The notes: a model not told the origin generated them from the letters alone. Counted from the stretch's first letter, positions 1 through 4,795 are shown. The stretch: 7,619 nt of DNA from an uncultured Clostridia bacterium (GCA_944389715.1 CALXNI010000084.1:1-7619); one strand, 5' to 3'. Made by a program: numbers and translations.

Positions 1-190
1 CATTTTCTTCTAAAATTTCGACTGTTTCATTATCACTAACTGTTGTTATAGGATTAGCTGCTGTTGATGCTTCTTCTCTTAAAACTAACCCATTTGGTGC
101 ATTAACTGTTCCAGTTCTTGCAAAAGAAATTGTTCCAAATAATAATATTCCGCTAAATAAACAAGCAGAAAATTTTTTTAATTTAGACAT
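1..190 (-). CDS. Secreted SH3-domain protein, N-terminal fragment
   Basis: The first 63 codons of a minus-strand gene are visible and run off the left edge. The start ATG at 190-188 follows an AGGAGAG ribosome binding site. Residues 1-6 (MSKLKK) are basic and residues 7-23 are hydrophobic, which is a typical export signal; cleavage is probably near the SFA at 22-24. After it comes GTVNAPNGLVLREEAST, then a TTVSDNETVEILEEN stretch. This is the usual opening of a bacterial SH3 (SH3b) domain, which binds cell wall. In Firmicutes such proteins often end in an NlpC/P60 or amidase domain that cuts peptidoglycan, but no catalytic part is in view, so the activity is inference. It has its own consensus promoter. 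Confidence is high for a real exported protein and moderate for the SH3 assignment. Confidence 0.8.
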   Translation of the reverse strand, partial: MSKLKKFSACLFSGILLFGTISFARTGTVNAPNGLVLREEASTAANPITTVSDNETVEILEEN

Positions 191-212
191 TAAAACTCTC
201 TCCTTTTATATT

Positions 213-255
213 TTACTTGATAATTATATATTTAAATATCTGTCTTGTCAAGTAA
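213..255. promoter_or_regulatory. Inverted repeat bracketing the promoter (possible operator)
   Basis: ttacttgataa (213-223) and ttgtcaagtaa (245-255) are inverted copies matching at 10 of 11 positions. The right arm covers the -35 box and the left arm abuts the -10 box at the start site, with an AT-rich near-symmetric centre (atatttaaatat). A dimeric repressor could bind here. The arms are seen directly; an operator role is inference. Confidence 0.4.
223..251 (-). promoter_or_regulatory. Consensus sigma-A promoter of the SH3-domain gene
   Basis: Read on the minus strand, TTGACA (251-246) is followed after exactly 17 bases by TATAAT (228-223). Both boxes match the housekeeping consensus perfectly. 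The predicted start lies near 216, about 25 bases before the ATG and just upstream of the ribosome binding site, so the leader is very short. Confidence 0.85.
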
Positions 256-290
256 GGAAATTTCCATGCTCTGCCCTGTTTCTTATACAT

Positions 291-426
291 TAAATTGTAA
301 TTTGAGAAACGAATGGGGACAGACCCCTTTTGTTTCATTTATTCTCATAATTCAATTACACAACACGATTGCAATTTTACGAAACAAAAGGGGTCTGTCC
401 CCATTCGTTTCTCAAATTACAATTTA
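291..426. repeat. Perfect 46-bp inverted repeat, MITE/REP-like
   Basis: The arms 291-336 and 381-426 are perfect reverse complements over 46 bp, separated by a 44-bp loop. Each arm contains an ungapped mini-hairpin, GGGGACAGACCCC followed by TTTTGTTTC, pointing towards the loop. That is a GC stem with a T-rich tail, so each strand carries a terminator-like structure. The outer end of the right arm contains the TAA stop codon of mtnN. The element is non-coding; the small frame across it on the plus strand has no ribosome binding site. No target-site duplication is obvious. It may serve as the mtnN terminator. Confidence 0.85.
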
Positions 427-1101
427 TATTTGCCTAATAAATTCTGCACAGTTTTTTGCCGCTATGTCTAAATATTTATCAAAATCCATCTCATTTTTTC
501 CATTTGGTATATCAGAAATAGAGCGTATTACTATAAATGGAATTTTATTTAGGTAGCATACTTGTGCAATTGCCGCACCTTCCATTTCGCAACAGTCTGC
601 ATTAAATTTTTTTCTTATTTTCTCTTTTATATTAATATCTGTACAAAATATATCACCAGATGCAATTACTCCAGTAGTTATTTTTATATTTTTTATCTTT
701 ATATTTTCACATTTTTTTATTAAATTTTTATCACTCTTAAATATTTTTCCTGTTTCTGGTATGTATCCTTTTTCACGTCCAAATGCTGTAACATCAAAAT
801 CGTGCTGAATAAGTTCTTTTCCAACTACTATATCTCCGATATTCAAATCATCATTTAAAGCTCCTGCTGACCCTACATTGATAATATAATTTAGATTAAA
901 TCTATCAGTTAGTATTTGTGTAGTTCTAGCTGCATTTACCTTTCCAACTCCACTTCTTACTACTACATATTTTTTACTATTAATTTCTCCTTTAAATATT
1001 TTTAAGTCGTATATTTCTGTCTCTTTTATATTTATCATTATATCTTTTATAGCTTCCATTTCTTTGATTTCTGCTACTATAGCTCCAATATATTTATCCA
1101 T
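424..1101 (-). CDS. mtnN: 5'-methylthioadenosine/S-adenosylhomocysteine nucleosidase
   Basis: This cytosolic enzyme hydrolyses methylthioadenosine and S-adenosylhomocysteine to adenine plus the thioribose or ribosylhomocysteine. It thereby clears inhibitory by-products of SAM use and feeds the activated methyl cycle. The frame also allows an upstream GTG at 1110, but the AAAGGTG ribosome binding site overlaps that codon and sits six bases before the ATG at 1101, so I start there: 225 residues, close to the 232 of E. coli. In this numbering, the N-terminal AEIKEMEAI carries the expected catalytic Glu at 14, GSAG at 77-80 begins the ribose site, CEMEGAAIAQVC at 171-182 holds the substrate-binding Met and catalytic Glu 174, and SISD ends in catalytic Asp 197. 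All key residues are present. It has its own promoter at 1132-1160 and is not part of the ribosomal operon. Its stop codon lies in the 46-bp inverted repeat. Confidence 0.93.
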   Translation of the reverse strand: MDKYIGAIVAEIKEMEAIKDIMINIKETEIYDLKIFKGEINSKKYVVVRSGVGKVNAARTTQILTDRFNLNYIINVGSAGALNDDLNIGDIVVGKELIQHDFDVTAFGREKGYIPETGKIFKSDKNLIKKCENIKIKNIKITTGVIASGDIFCTDINIKEKIRKKFNADCCEMEGAAIAQVCYLNKIPFIVIRSISDIPNGKNEMDFDKYLDIAAKNCAEFIRQI

Positions 1102-1131
1102 AAAATTCACCTTTTTAAATGATTTATGCTA

Positions 1132-1160
1132 ATTATATTATATATTTATTTATAATTCAA
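1132..1160 (-). promoter_or_regulatory. Sigma-A promoter of mtnN
   Basis: On the minus strand TTGAAT (1160-1155) is separated by 17 bases from TATAAT (1137-1132). Transcription would begin near 1125, giving a leader of about 24 bases up to the ATG at 1101. A second overlapping TATAAT at 1142-1137 lacks a matching -35 box. Confidence 0.7.
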
Positions 1161-1203
1161 TTAATTAAATTGGAATTTGTGTGGGTAAATTTATTTTAAA
1201 ATC

Positions 1204-1273
1204 TGTAGGGGTCGCACCCCTGGGCGACCCTTAAATATTGATATGCGGGTCGCCGTGGGCGGCGACCCCTACA
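1204..1273. repeat. TGTAGGGGTCGC palindromic repeat, full copy
   Basis: The left arm 1204-1230 and right arm 1247-1273 pair over 12 bp (tgtaggggtcgc) and again over 8 bp (ggcgaccc). Between these is a 7-bp block that differs between the arms, and the loop is 16 bp. The element is GC-rich in an otherwise AT-rich spacer. Related pieces occur at 1311-1327, 5564-5594, 5642-5671 and 7443-7468, so this is a dispersed family. No coding capacity. Confidence 0.75.
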
Positions 1274-1310
1274 ACATTTGCAATAAATTTGCTGTTTGTG
1301 GGCGGGCAAA

Positions 1311-1327
1311 AGAACCCCTCCCCTACA
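1311..1327 (-). repeat. Partial TGTAGGGG-type repeat end
   Basis: The minus strand reads tgtaggggaggggttc, which has the same outer end as the element at 1204-1273 but a different interior. The gggcgggc at 1300-1307 can pair weakly with it. It is probably a remnant of a related repeat next to the full copy. Confidence 0.4.
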
Positions 1328-1337
1328 TTTTTAATTT

Positions 1338-1371
1338 CTAATCTCCAACCTCTAACCTCTAATCTCTAAAC
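1338..1371. repeat. Tandem 7-bp repeat, consensus CTAAYCT
   Basis: Nearly five consecutive heptamers are visible: ctaatct, ccaacct, ctaacct, ctaatct, ctaaac. The array lies in the spacer between rplL and mtnN, beyond the rplL terminator. It is non-coding and is likely a slippage-prone microsatellite. Confidence 0.7.
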
Positions 1372-1404
1372 ATCAAATTATAATTTATATTATTAATAGA
1401 TAAG

Positions 1405-1435
1405 CAAAAAAGAGATTGTAAGATACAACCTCTTT
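1405..1435 (-). terminator. Rho-independent terminator after rplL
   Basis: On the minus strand AGAGGTTGTA (1433-1424) pairs with TACAATCTCT (1420-1411), a 10-bp stem with one G-T pair and a 3-base loop. The descending strand runs into a T tract (1412-1406). It lies about 20 bases past the rplL stop and marks the end of the operon. Confidence 0.88.
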
Positions 1436-1456
1436 CCCTATCATTTAAATTTAAAA

Positions 1457-1822
1457 CTATGCTAATTCAACTGTTGCTCCAGCTTCTTCGAATTTAGCTT
1501 TCAATTCTTCAGCTTCTTCTTTAGAAACTCCTTCTTTTATTGTTTTAGGTGCTCCATCAACTAGGTCTTTTGCTTCTTTTAGTCCTAATCCTGTTGCATC
1601 TCTAACAACTTTTATAACTGGTATTTTGTTTGCTCCAGCTTCTTTTAATACAACATCAAATGATGTTTTTTCTTCAGCTGCTGCTCCGGCTGCTCCAGCT
1701 GCTGCTGGTGCTGCTGCTGCAACTGCAGATACTCCAAATTCTTCTTCTATAGCTTTTACTAAATCAGCTAATTCAATTACTGTCATTTTTTTGATTTCTT
1801 CAATCATTTCTTCTTTACTCAT
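1457..1822 (-). CDS. rplL: 50S ribosomal protein L7/L12
   Basis: L12 forms the flexible stalk of the large subunit that recruits and stimulates translation GTPases, and it is present as several dimers per ribosome bound to L10. At 121 residues the length is typical. Residues 1-33 are the N-terminal dimerisation/L10-binding helices, 34-51 are an Ala-rich hinge (AAAAPAAAGAAGAAAEE), and 52-121 are the globular factor-binding domain with the conserved KIPVIKVVRDATGLGLKEAK at 66-85. The start ATG follows an AGGAGG ribosome binding site with a normal spacer. It is the last gene of the operon. The 246-bp gap to rplJ holds two palindromic repeats, and the terminator follows directly; rpoB is not next, which is unusual. 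No independent promoter is evident. Confidence 0.97.
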   Translation of the reverse strand: MSKEEMIEEIKKMTVIELADLVKAIEEEFGVSAVAAAAPAAAGAAGAAAEEKTSFDVVLKEAGANKIPVIKVVRDATGLGLKEAKDLVDGAPKTIKEGVSKEEAEELKAKFEEAGATVELA

Positions 1823-1841
1823 TTTTATTCCTCCTATTAAT

Positions 1842-1940
1842 GTAAGTGGACAAATATTAACCTTTAATCACTCTCACTTTTGAGGAGCTTGTGTCCTCTA
1901 TTTGTGAAGCAAGAATGTCATTTTTTATACTTTCCACCTT
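1842..1940. repeat. GTAAGGGGACA palindromic repeat, copy R1 (rplJ-rplL gap)
   Basis: This copy begins gtaagtggaca, runs through a TCACT...CACTTTT segment to the inner hairpin gagga (1882-1886)/tcctc (1894-1898), and ends tactttccacctt, which pairs back with the start. It aligns along its whole length with copy R4 at 2797-2893. It lies entirely between rplL and rplJ, and its left end touches the rplL ribosome binding site. Confidence 0.65.
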
Positions 1941-1984
1941 TTTTTACTTTTAATTCTAGTGTTTGGTCACTACCCTGATTATTT

Positions 1985-2057
1985 GTAAGGGGATACATCT
2001 ATCTTTTTATCACTTCCACTTGTGAATTAGTGATGTCAATTTTTATATGTATCACCC
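1985..2057. repeat. GTAAGGGGACA palindromic repeat, copy R2 (internally deleted)
   Basis: The outer arms ggggatacat (1989-1998) and atgtatcaccc (2047-2057) pair with one bulged base. Inside are TATCACTTCCACTT and TGAATTAGTGATGTCA, as in copy R4, but the inner GAGGAG...CTCCTC hairpin is missing. The middle arms can still pair (tcact/agtga). It ends about 11 bp past the rplJ stop codon. Confidence 0.65.
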
Positions 2058-2068
2058 GTTTTGTTGTT

Positions 2069-2569
2069 TTATGCAACTTCTTTTTGAGCTTTTACTTCAT
2101 TGAGTGCAACTGCAAGTTTTGAAATATTTCCAAGTAAAGCTCCAGCAAGCATGCTGATAAGTGTTTCTTTTGATGGTAATTTTGCAAGTGTTATAATTTC
2201 TTCTACTGAAACTACTTTTCCATCAATTATTCCACCTTTTATTTTATAGAACTCATTATCTTTTGCATATTCATATATTGCTTTACATGCCTCAAGATAG
2301 TCATTGTTTCCGATTATAACTGCTGTAGGTCCAACTAGAGTTTCTTCTAGTCCCTCTATTTTGCATTCTTGTAAAGCTCTTCTTGTTATATTATTTTTTA
2401 TAACACTATACTCTACTTCAGCACTTCTTAATTTTGCTCTTAATTCTGTTACATCAGAAACATTTATACCTCTATAATCTGTTAGAAGTACAACTTTAGC
2501 TTGTTTTATTTTTTCTGCTAATTTAGATACTTCTTCTTTCTTTTGATTTAAAATTTTTTCACTAGCCAA
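2069..2569 (-). CDS. rplJ: 50S ribosomal protein L10
   Basis: L10 anchors L12 dimers to the 23S rRNA at the stalk base and, as an L10-L12 complex, binds its own mRNA leader. The protein is 166 residues, the normal bacterial size. The N-terminal half has the family pattern QKKEEVSKLAEKIKQA, LTDYRGINVSDVTELR and VIKNNITRRAL (58-68), followed by GPTAVI. The C-terminal helix ISMLAGALLGNISKLAVALNEV (138-159) is the L12-dimer binding segment. The start is a TTG at 2569, chosen because AGGAGGTG lies just upstream and the MASEKILNQKKEEV opening is typical; no ATG gives the right N terminus. The L10 leader and attenuator lie 110-220 bases upstream. Confidence 0.96.
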   Translation of the reverse strand: MASEKILNQKKEEVSKLAEKIKQAKVVLLTDYRGINVSDVTELRAKLRSAEVEYSVIKNNITRRALQECKIEGLEETLVGPTAVIIGNNDYLEACKAIYEYAKDNEFYKIKGGIIDGKVVSVEEIITLAKLPSKETLISMLAGALLGNISKLAVALNEVKAQKEVA

Positions 2570-2576
2570 AACAATT

Positions 2577-2584
2577 CACCTCCT
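2577..2584 (-). promoter_or_regulatory. Ribosome binding site that fixes the TTG start of rplJ
   Basis: AGGAGGTG on the minus strand is a near-perfect anti-16S match, seven bases before TTG. The site lies in a 23-bp stretch shared (22 of 23) with the region upstream of rplL (2579-2601 against 1830-1852), so the same repeat end supplies both ribosome binding sites. Confidence 0.75.
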
Positions 2585-2612
2585 ATTAATGTAAGGGGAC
2601 ACAGCTTAACTC
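2579..2612. repeat. Left-end fragment R3 of the GTAAGGGGACA repeat
   Basis: cctcctattaatgtaaggg followed by gacacagctta matches the left ends of copies R1 and R4. After about 2612 the similarity stops and no closing arm is seen, so this is a half copy. It lies between the L10 attenuator and the rplJ start. Confidence 0.5.
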
Positions 2613-2681
2613 TTTTTGGACAAATAAGGAAATCTGCCTACAAATTCTTAAATTAATTGTATCTCCAATTTATTTTATATT

Positions 2682-2731
2682 AAAAAAATTAAAAACTCTG
2701 CTTGCCTACTACGAGGCATTAACAGAGTTTT
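2682..2731 (-). terminator. Attenuator terminator of the L10 leader
   Basis: On the minus strand AAAACTCTG (2731-2723) pairs with CAGAGTTTT (2700-2692), followed by a long T-rich tract to about 2682. The loop carries GCCTCGTAGTAGGC, which can pair with the upstream CCTACCGAGG. This gives the alternative antiterminator fold expected for regulation. Confidence 0.82.
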
Positions 2732-2786
2732 GTTTCTCTTTTATTAATCACCTCGGTAGGGCTTATTTTTTGCCTACTGTCTTTGG
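2682..2786 (-). ncRNA. Ribosomal protein L10 leader (rplJ-rplL autoregulation)
   Basis: The minus strand shows the hallmark blocks of the Firmicutes L10 leader in order: CCAAAGACAGTAGGC (2786-2772), a short AT loop, GCCCTACCGAGGTG (2762-2749), an AAGAGAAACAAAACTCTG segment, GCCTCGTAGTAGGC (2717-2704), then a terminator. GTAGGC can pair with GCCCTAC to form the kink-turn-like stem bound by L10(L12). When bound, the downstream terminator is expected to form and cut rplJ-rplL expression. The blocks are seen directly; the mechanism is from the known family. Confidence 0.88.
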
Positions 2787-2796
2787 CTTTATTATT

Positions 2797-2893
2797 GTAA
2801 GGGGACAAAGCTTACACCCTTAGTCACTTCCACTTTGGAGGAGCTATGTCTCCTCTTATGAATTAGTGATGTCAGTTATTAAGTTTATCTCCT
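2797..2893. repeat. GTAAGGGGACA palindromic repeat, copy R4 (rplA-rplJ gap)
   Basis: This is the fullest copy. Outer arms ggggacaaagctta (2801-2814) and taagtttatctcct (2880-2893) pair with wobbles. Middle arms tcact/agtga (about 2824-2828 and 2865-2869) nest inside. The centre is a perfect 6-bp hairpin, gaggag (2838-2843)/ctcctc (2850-2855), with loop ctatgt. It fills the space between the rplA stop and the L10 leader. I see no promoter in it. Confidence 0.7.
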
Positions 2894-2901
2894 GTTTTCA
2901 A

Positions 2902-3579
2902 TTATGATAGATATATACTTGGTCCCATTGATGTAGCTATTGCTACACTTTTTACATATTGTCCTTTTGCTGCTGCTGGTTTTGCTTTTATAATTGCATC
3001 CATTACAGTTTCGTAATTTTCTAATAATTTATCTGCTCCAAATGAAACTTTTCCAAAACCTAAATGAATAATATTAGTTTTATCTAATCTGTATTCTACT
3101 TTTCCTGATTTTATTTCATTTATTGCTTTTGTTACATCCATTGTAACTGTTCCAGATTTTGGGTTTGGCATTAATCCTTTAGGTCCTAATATTTTACCTA
3201 ATCTTCCTATAACCCCCATCATATCTGGTGTTGCAACTATTACATCATAGTCAAACCAGTTTTCATTTTGTATTTTTGGAACTAGTTCTTCTGCTCCAAC
3301 AAAGTCAGCTCCTGCTGCTTCTGCTTCTTTTGCTTTATCACCTTTTGCAAATACTAAAACTCTTTGAGTTTTTCCTGTACCATTTGGAAGTACAACTGTT
3401 CCTCTAACTTGTTGATCTGCTTGTTTTGAATCTACACCTAATTTAACATGTAATTCAACTGTTTCATCAAATTTTGGTTTTGGCATTTTGCATATTACAT
3501 CTAATGCTTCTTTTGCATCATAATTTTTTGATTTATCTATAAGTTTTTCACACTCTAGATATCTTTTTCCTCTTTTCAT
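2902..3579 (-). CDS. rplA: 50S ribosomal protein L1
   Basis: L1 is the mobile L1-stalk protein of the large subunit that helps move deacylated tRNA out of the E site; it also represses translation of its own operon. At 225 residues it is slightly shorter than the usual 229-235 because the C terminus ends GPSIYLS instead of a longer tail. The family opening KRGKRYLE is at 2-9. The L1 signature GRLGKILGPKGLMPNPKSGT is at 125-144, followed by INEIKSGKVEYRLDKTNIIH and the final KGQYVKSVAIATSMGP. The ATG at 3579 has a strong AAAGGAGG ribosome binding site eight bases upstream. A stem resembling the L1 site of 23S rRNA precedes it in the gap after rplK. Confidence 0.97.
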   Translation of the reverse strand: MKRGKRYLECEKLIDKSKNYDAKEALDVICKMPKPKFDETVELHVKLGVDSKQADQQVRGTVVLPNGTGKTQRVLVFAKGDKAKEAEAAGADFVGAEELVPKIQNENWFDYDVIVATPDMMGVIGRLGKILGPKGLMPNPKSGTVTMDVTKAINEIKSGKVEYRLDKTNIIHLGFGKVSFGADKLLENYETVMDAIIKAKPAAAKGQYVKSVAIATSMGPSIYLS

Positions 3580-3594
3580 TTTTTCTTTCCTCCT

Positions 3595-3623
3595 TTGGTA
3601 TTATCGGATTTACATCCTCCCAA
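3595..3623 (-). promoter_or_regulatory. Putative L1-binding mRNA site (23S rRNA mimic) before rplA
   Basis: The minus strand folds as TTGG-GA-GGAT-GTAA-ATCC-GATAATA-CCAA. There are two perfect 4-bp helices, an asymmetric internal loop (GA opposite GATAATA) and a GNRA-class GTAA cap. The TGGGAG...AUACCA pattern resembles the L1-binding stem of 23S rRNA, as I recall it. The site overlaps the start of the rplA ribosome binding region (CCAAAGGAGG), so bound L1 could block rplA initiation. The structure is seen; the binding is inference. Confidence 0.6.
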
Positions 3624-3640
3624 TAAATTTATTAATGAGT

Positions 3641-3661
3641 GCAAGATGCTGCTTTTCATTT
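3641..3661. repeat. Short direct repeat at the rplK stop (copy of 4216-4236)
   Basis: gcaagatgctgcttttcatt plus one T matches gtaagatgccgattttcatt plus T at 4216-4236 at 18 of 21 positions. It overlaps the rplK stop codon. The paired positions after two consecutive genes suggest a shared post-gene element. Confidence 0.5.
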
Positions 3662-4088
3662 ATTCTACCACTACAACTCCCATAGATCTAGCAGTACCTT
3701 CTACCATACTCATAGCAGTTTCTAATGAAGCTGCATTTAAATCTTCCATTTTTGTTTTTGCAATTTCTTCAACCTGTGCTTTTGTTATTTTTGCAACTTT
3801 ATCTTTATTTGGTTTTCCTGAACCTTTTTCAATTTTAAGTGCTTTTTTTATTAATACTGCAACAGGTGGAACTTTTGTTATAAATGAGAATGATTTGTCT
3901 TGATATACAGTTATTACAACTGGAATTATCATTCCTGGTTGATTTGCTGTTTTCTCATTAAATTCCTTTGTAAATTGCATTATGTTTATACCTGTTGATC
4001 CTAAAGCTGGTCCAACTGGTGGTGCTGGTGTTGCTTTTCCAGCTTCTATTTGTAATTTAACAACATTTGTAATTTCTTTCTCTGCCAT
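3660..4088 (-). CDS. rplK: 50S ribosomal protein L11
   Basis: L11 sits with 23S rRNA at the GTPase-associated centre, where it supports factor binding and, in many bacteria, the stringent response sensed by RelA; thiostrepton targets this site. The frame extends upstream to 4124, but AAGGAG lies before the ATG at 4088 and MAEKEITNVVKLQIEAGKA is the normal N terminus, giving 142 residues (usual 141). The proline-rich PAPPVGPALGSTGINIMQF at 21-39 is the signature N-terminal switch region. KSFSFITKVPPVAVLIKKA follows at 65-83, and the C-terminal RNA-binding domain ends in GTARSMGVVVVE. It lies between nusG and rplA, separated from nusG by a 154-bp gap containing a palindromic element. Confidence 0.97.
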   Translation of the reverse strand: MAEKEITNVVKLQIEAGKATPAPPVGPALGSTGINIMQFTKEFNEKTANQPGMIIPVVITVYQDKSFSFITKVPPVAVLIKKALKIEKGSGKPNKDKVAKITKAQVEEIAKTKMEDLNAASLETAMSMVEGTARSMGVVVVE

Positions 4089-4148
4089 TTTACTCAATCT
4101 CCTTCTTATTTTATTTCCAAACAAATCAAAATTGGTATATTACTAGGC

Positions 4149-4209
4149 AAAATTATAATTAAATACCAGAGGCGTACATAAGCACGTTGAGGATTTTAAT
4201 TATAATTTT
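4149..4209. repeat. AT-arm palindromic element in the nusG-rplK gap
   Basis: aaaattataattaaa (4149-4163) and tttaattataatttt (4195-4209) are perfect 15-bp inverted repeats around a 31-bp GC-richer core. In the core a second hairpin, cgtac (4173-4177)/gcacg (4182-4186), forms with a 4-base loop. An alternative stem uses ttggtat near 4131-4137 with atacca near 4163-4168, crossing the first one. It could be an inserted repeat or an RNA switch; I cannot decide from one copy. Confidence 0.6.
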
Positions 4210-4215
4210 AACGAC

Positions 4216-4236
4216 GTAAGATGCCGATTTTCATTT
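4216..4236. repeat. Short direct repeat after the nusG stop (copy of 3641-3661)
   Basis: gtaagatgccgattttcatt plus T lies seven bases past the nusG stop and matches the segment at the rplK stop at 18 of 21 positions. No function is known to me. Confidence 0.5.
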
Positions 4237-4242
4237 GTTTGC

Positions 4243-4776
4243 TTAAATTTTTTCTACTTGCGAAAACTCTAGTTCTACTGGTGTTTCTCTTCCAAACATA
4301 GAAACTAATACTTTAACTTTATTTTTTTCTTTATTTATTTCTTGAACTGTCCCTATAAATGAAGCAAGTGGTCCATTAACTACTCTTACGCTATCATTTA
4401 TATCATAGTCCACATTCACAACAGTTGCTTCAAATCCCATGTTTCTAATCTCTTCGTTTGAGAGAGGAATTGGATCTGTTCCTGACCCTACAAAGCCTGT
4501 TACTCCTCTTGTATTTCTTACTATATACCAAGATTCTTCAGTAACTATCATTTTTATTAAAACATATCCTGGAAAAACTTTTTTTAAATTTGTTTTTCTT
4601 TTCCCATCTTTAATTTCAATTTGTTCTTCCATTGGAACAACTATATCAAAAAAATAGTCTTCAAGTTCTCTATTCTTTATTGTTTTTTCTAAGTCTGTTT
4701 TTACTTTGTTTTCATATCCTGAATATGTATGTACAACATACCATCTTGGCTCTTGTTTTTCTTTTATTTGAGACAT
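4243..4776 (-). CDS. nusG: Transcription termination/antitermination factor NusG
   Basis: NusG binds the RNA polymerase clamp, modulates pausing, and couples transcription to ribosomes or to Rho. At 177 residues the length is normal. The NGN domain spans about 11-105, with PRWYVVHTYSGYENKV at 10-25, VFPGYVLIKM at 67-76 and the RNTRGVTGFVG signature at 87-97. A linker leads to the C-terminal KOW domain, about 125-177, with SVRVVNGPLASFIGTVQEI at 129-147 and KVLVSMFGRETPVELEFSQVEKI at the end. The ATG at 4776 is preceded by AAAGGAGG with a nine-base spacer. The gap to secE is 19 bp, so the two are cotranscribed, which is the classic arrangement. Confidence 0.97.
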   Translation of the reverse strand: MSQIKEKQEPRWYVVHTYSGYENKVKTDLEKTIKNRELEDYFFDIVVPMEEQIEIKDGKRKTNLKKVFPGYVLIKMIVTEESWYIVRNTRGVTGFVGSGTDPIPLSNEEIRNMGFEATVVNVDYDINDSVRVVNGPLASFIGTVQEINKEKNKVKVLVSMFGRETPVELEFSQVEKI

Positions 4777-4795
4777 ATATTTAAGCCTCCTTTAT

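Noticed and set aside
245..556. A 103-codon plus-strand frame across the 46-bp inverted repeat.
   Set aside because: It is translated repeat plus the antisense end of mtnN, with no ribosome binding site and no recognisable domain.
1204..1371. Possible CRISPR array because of several repeated blocks in the rplL-mtnN spacer.
   Set aside because: The repeats are inverted, unequal and not separated by constant-length spacers, and the tandem part is only 7 bp per unit; there are no cas genes.
1626..1883. An alanine/serine-rich plus-strand frame opposite rplL.
   Set aside because: It is the antisense shadow of the Ala-rich L12 hinge, without a start signal.
3576..3659. A 27-codon minus-strand frame (MKSSILHSLINLLGG...) starting right after the rplK stop, whose TGA overlaps the rplA ATG.
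   Set aside because: The coupling geometry is tempting, but there is no Shine-Dalgarno before its ATG, it runs through the L1-site stem and the rplA ribosome binding site, and its sequence is explained by those signals. A conserved peptide in relatives would change this.
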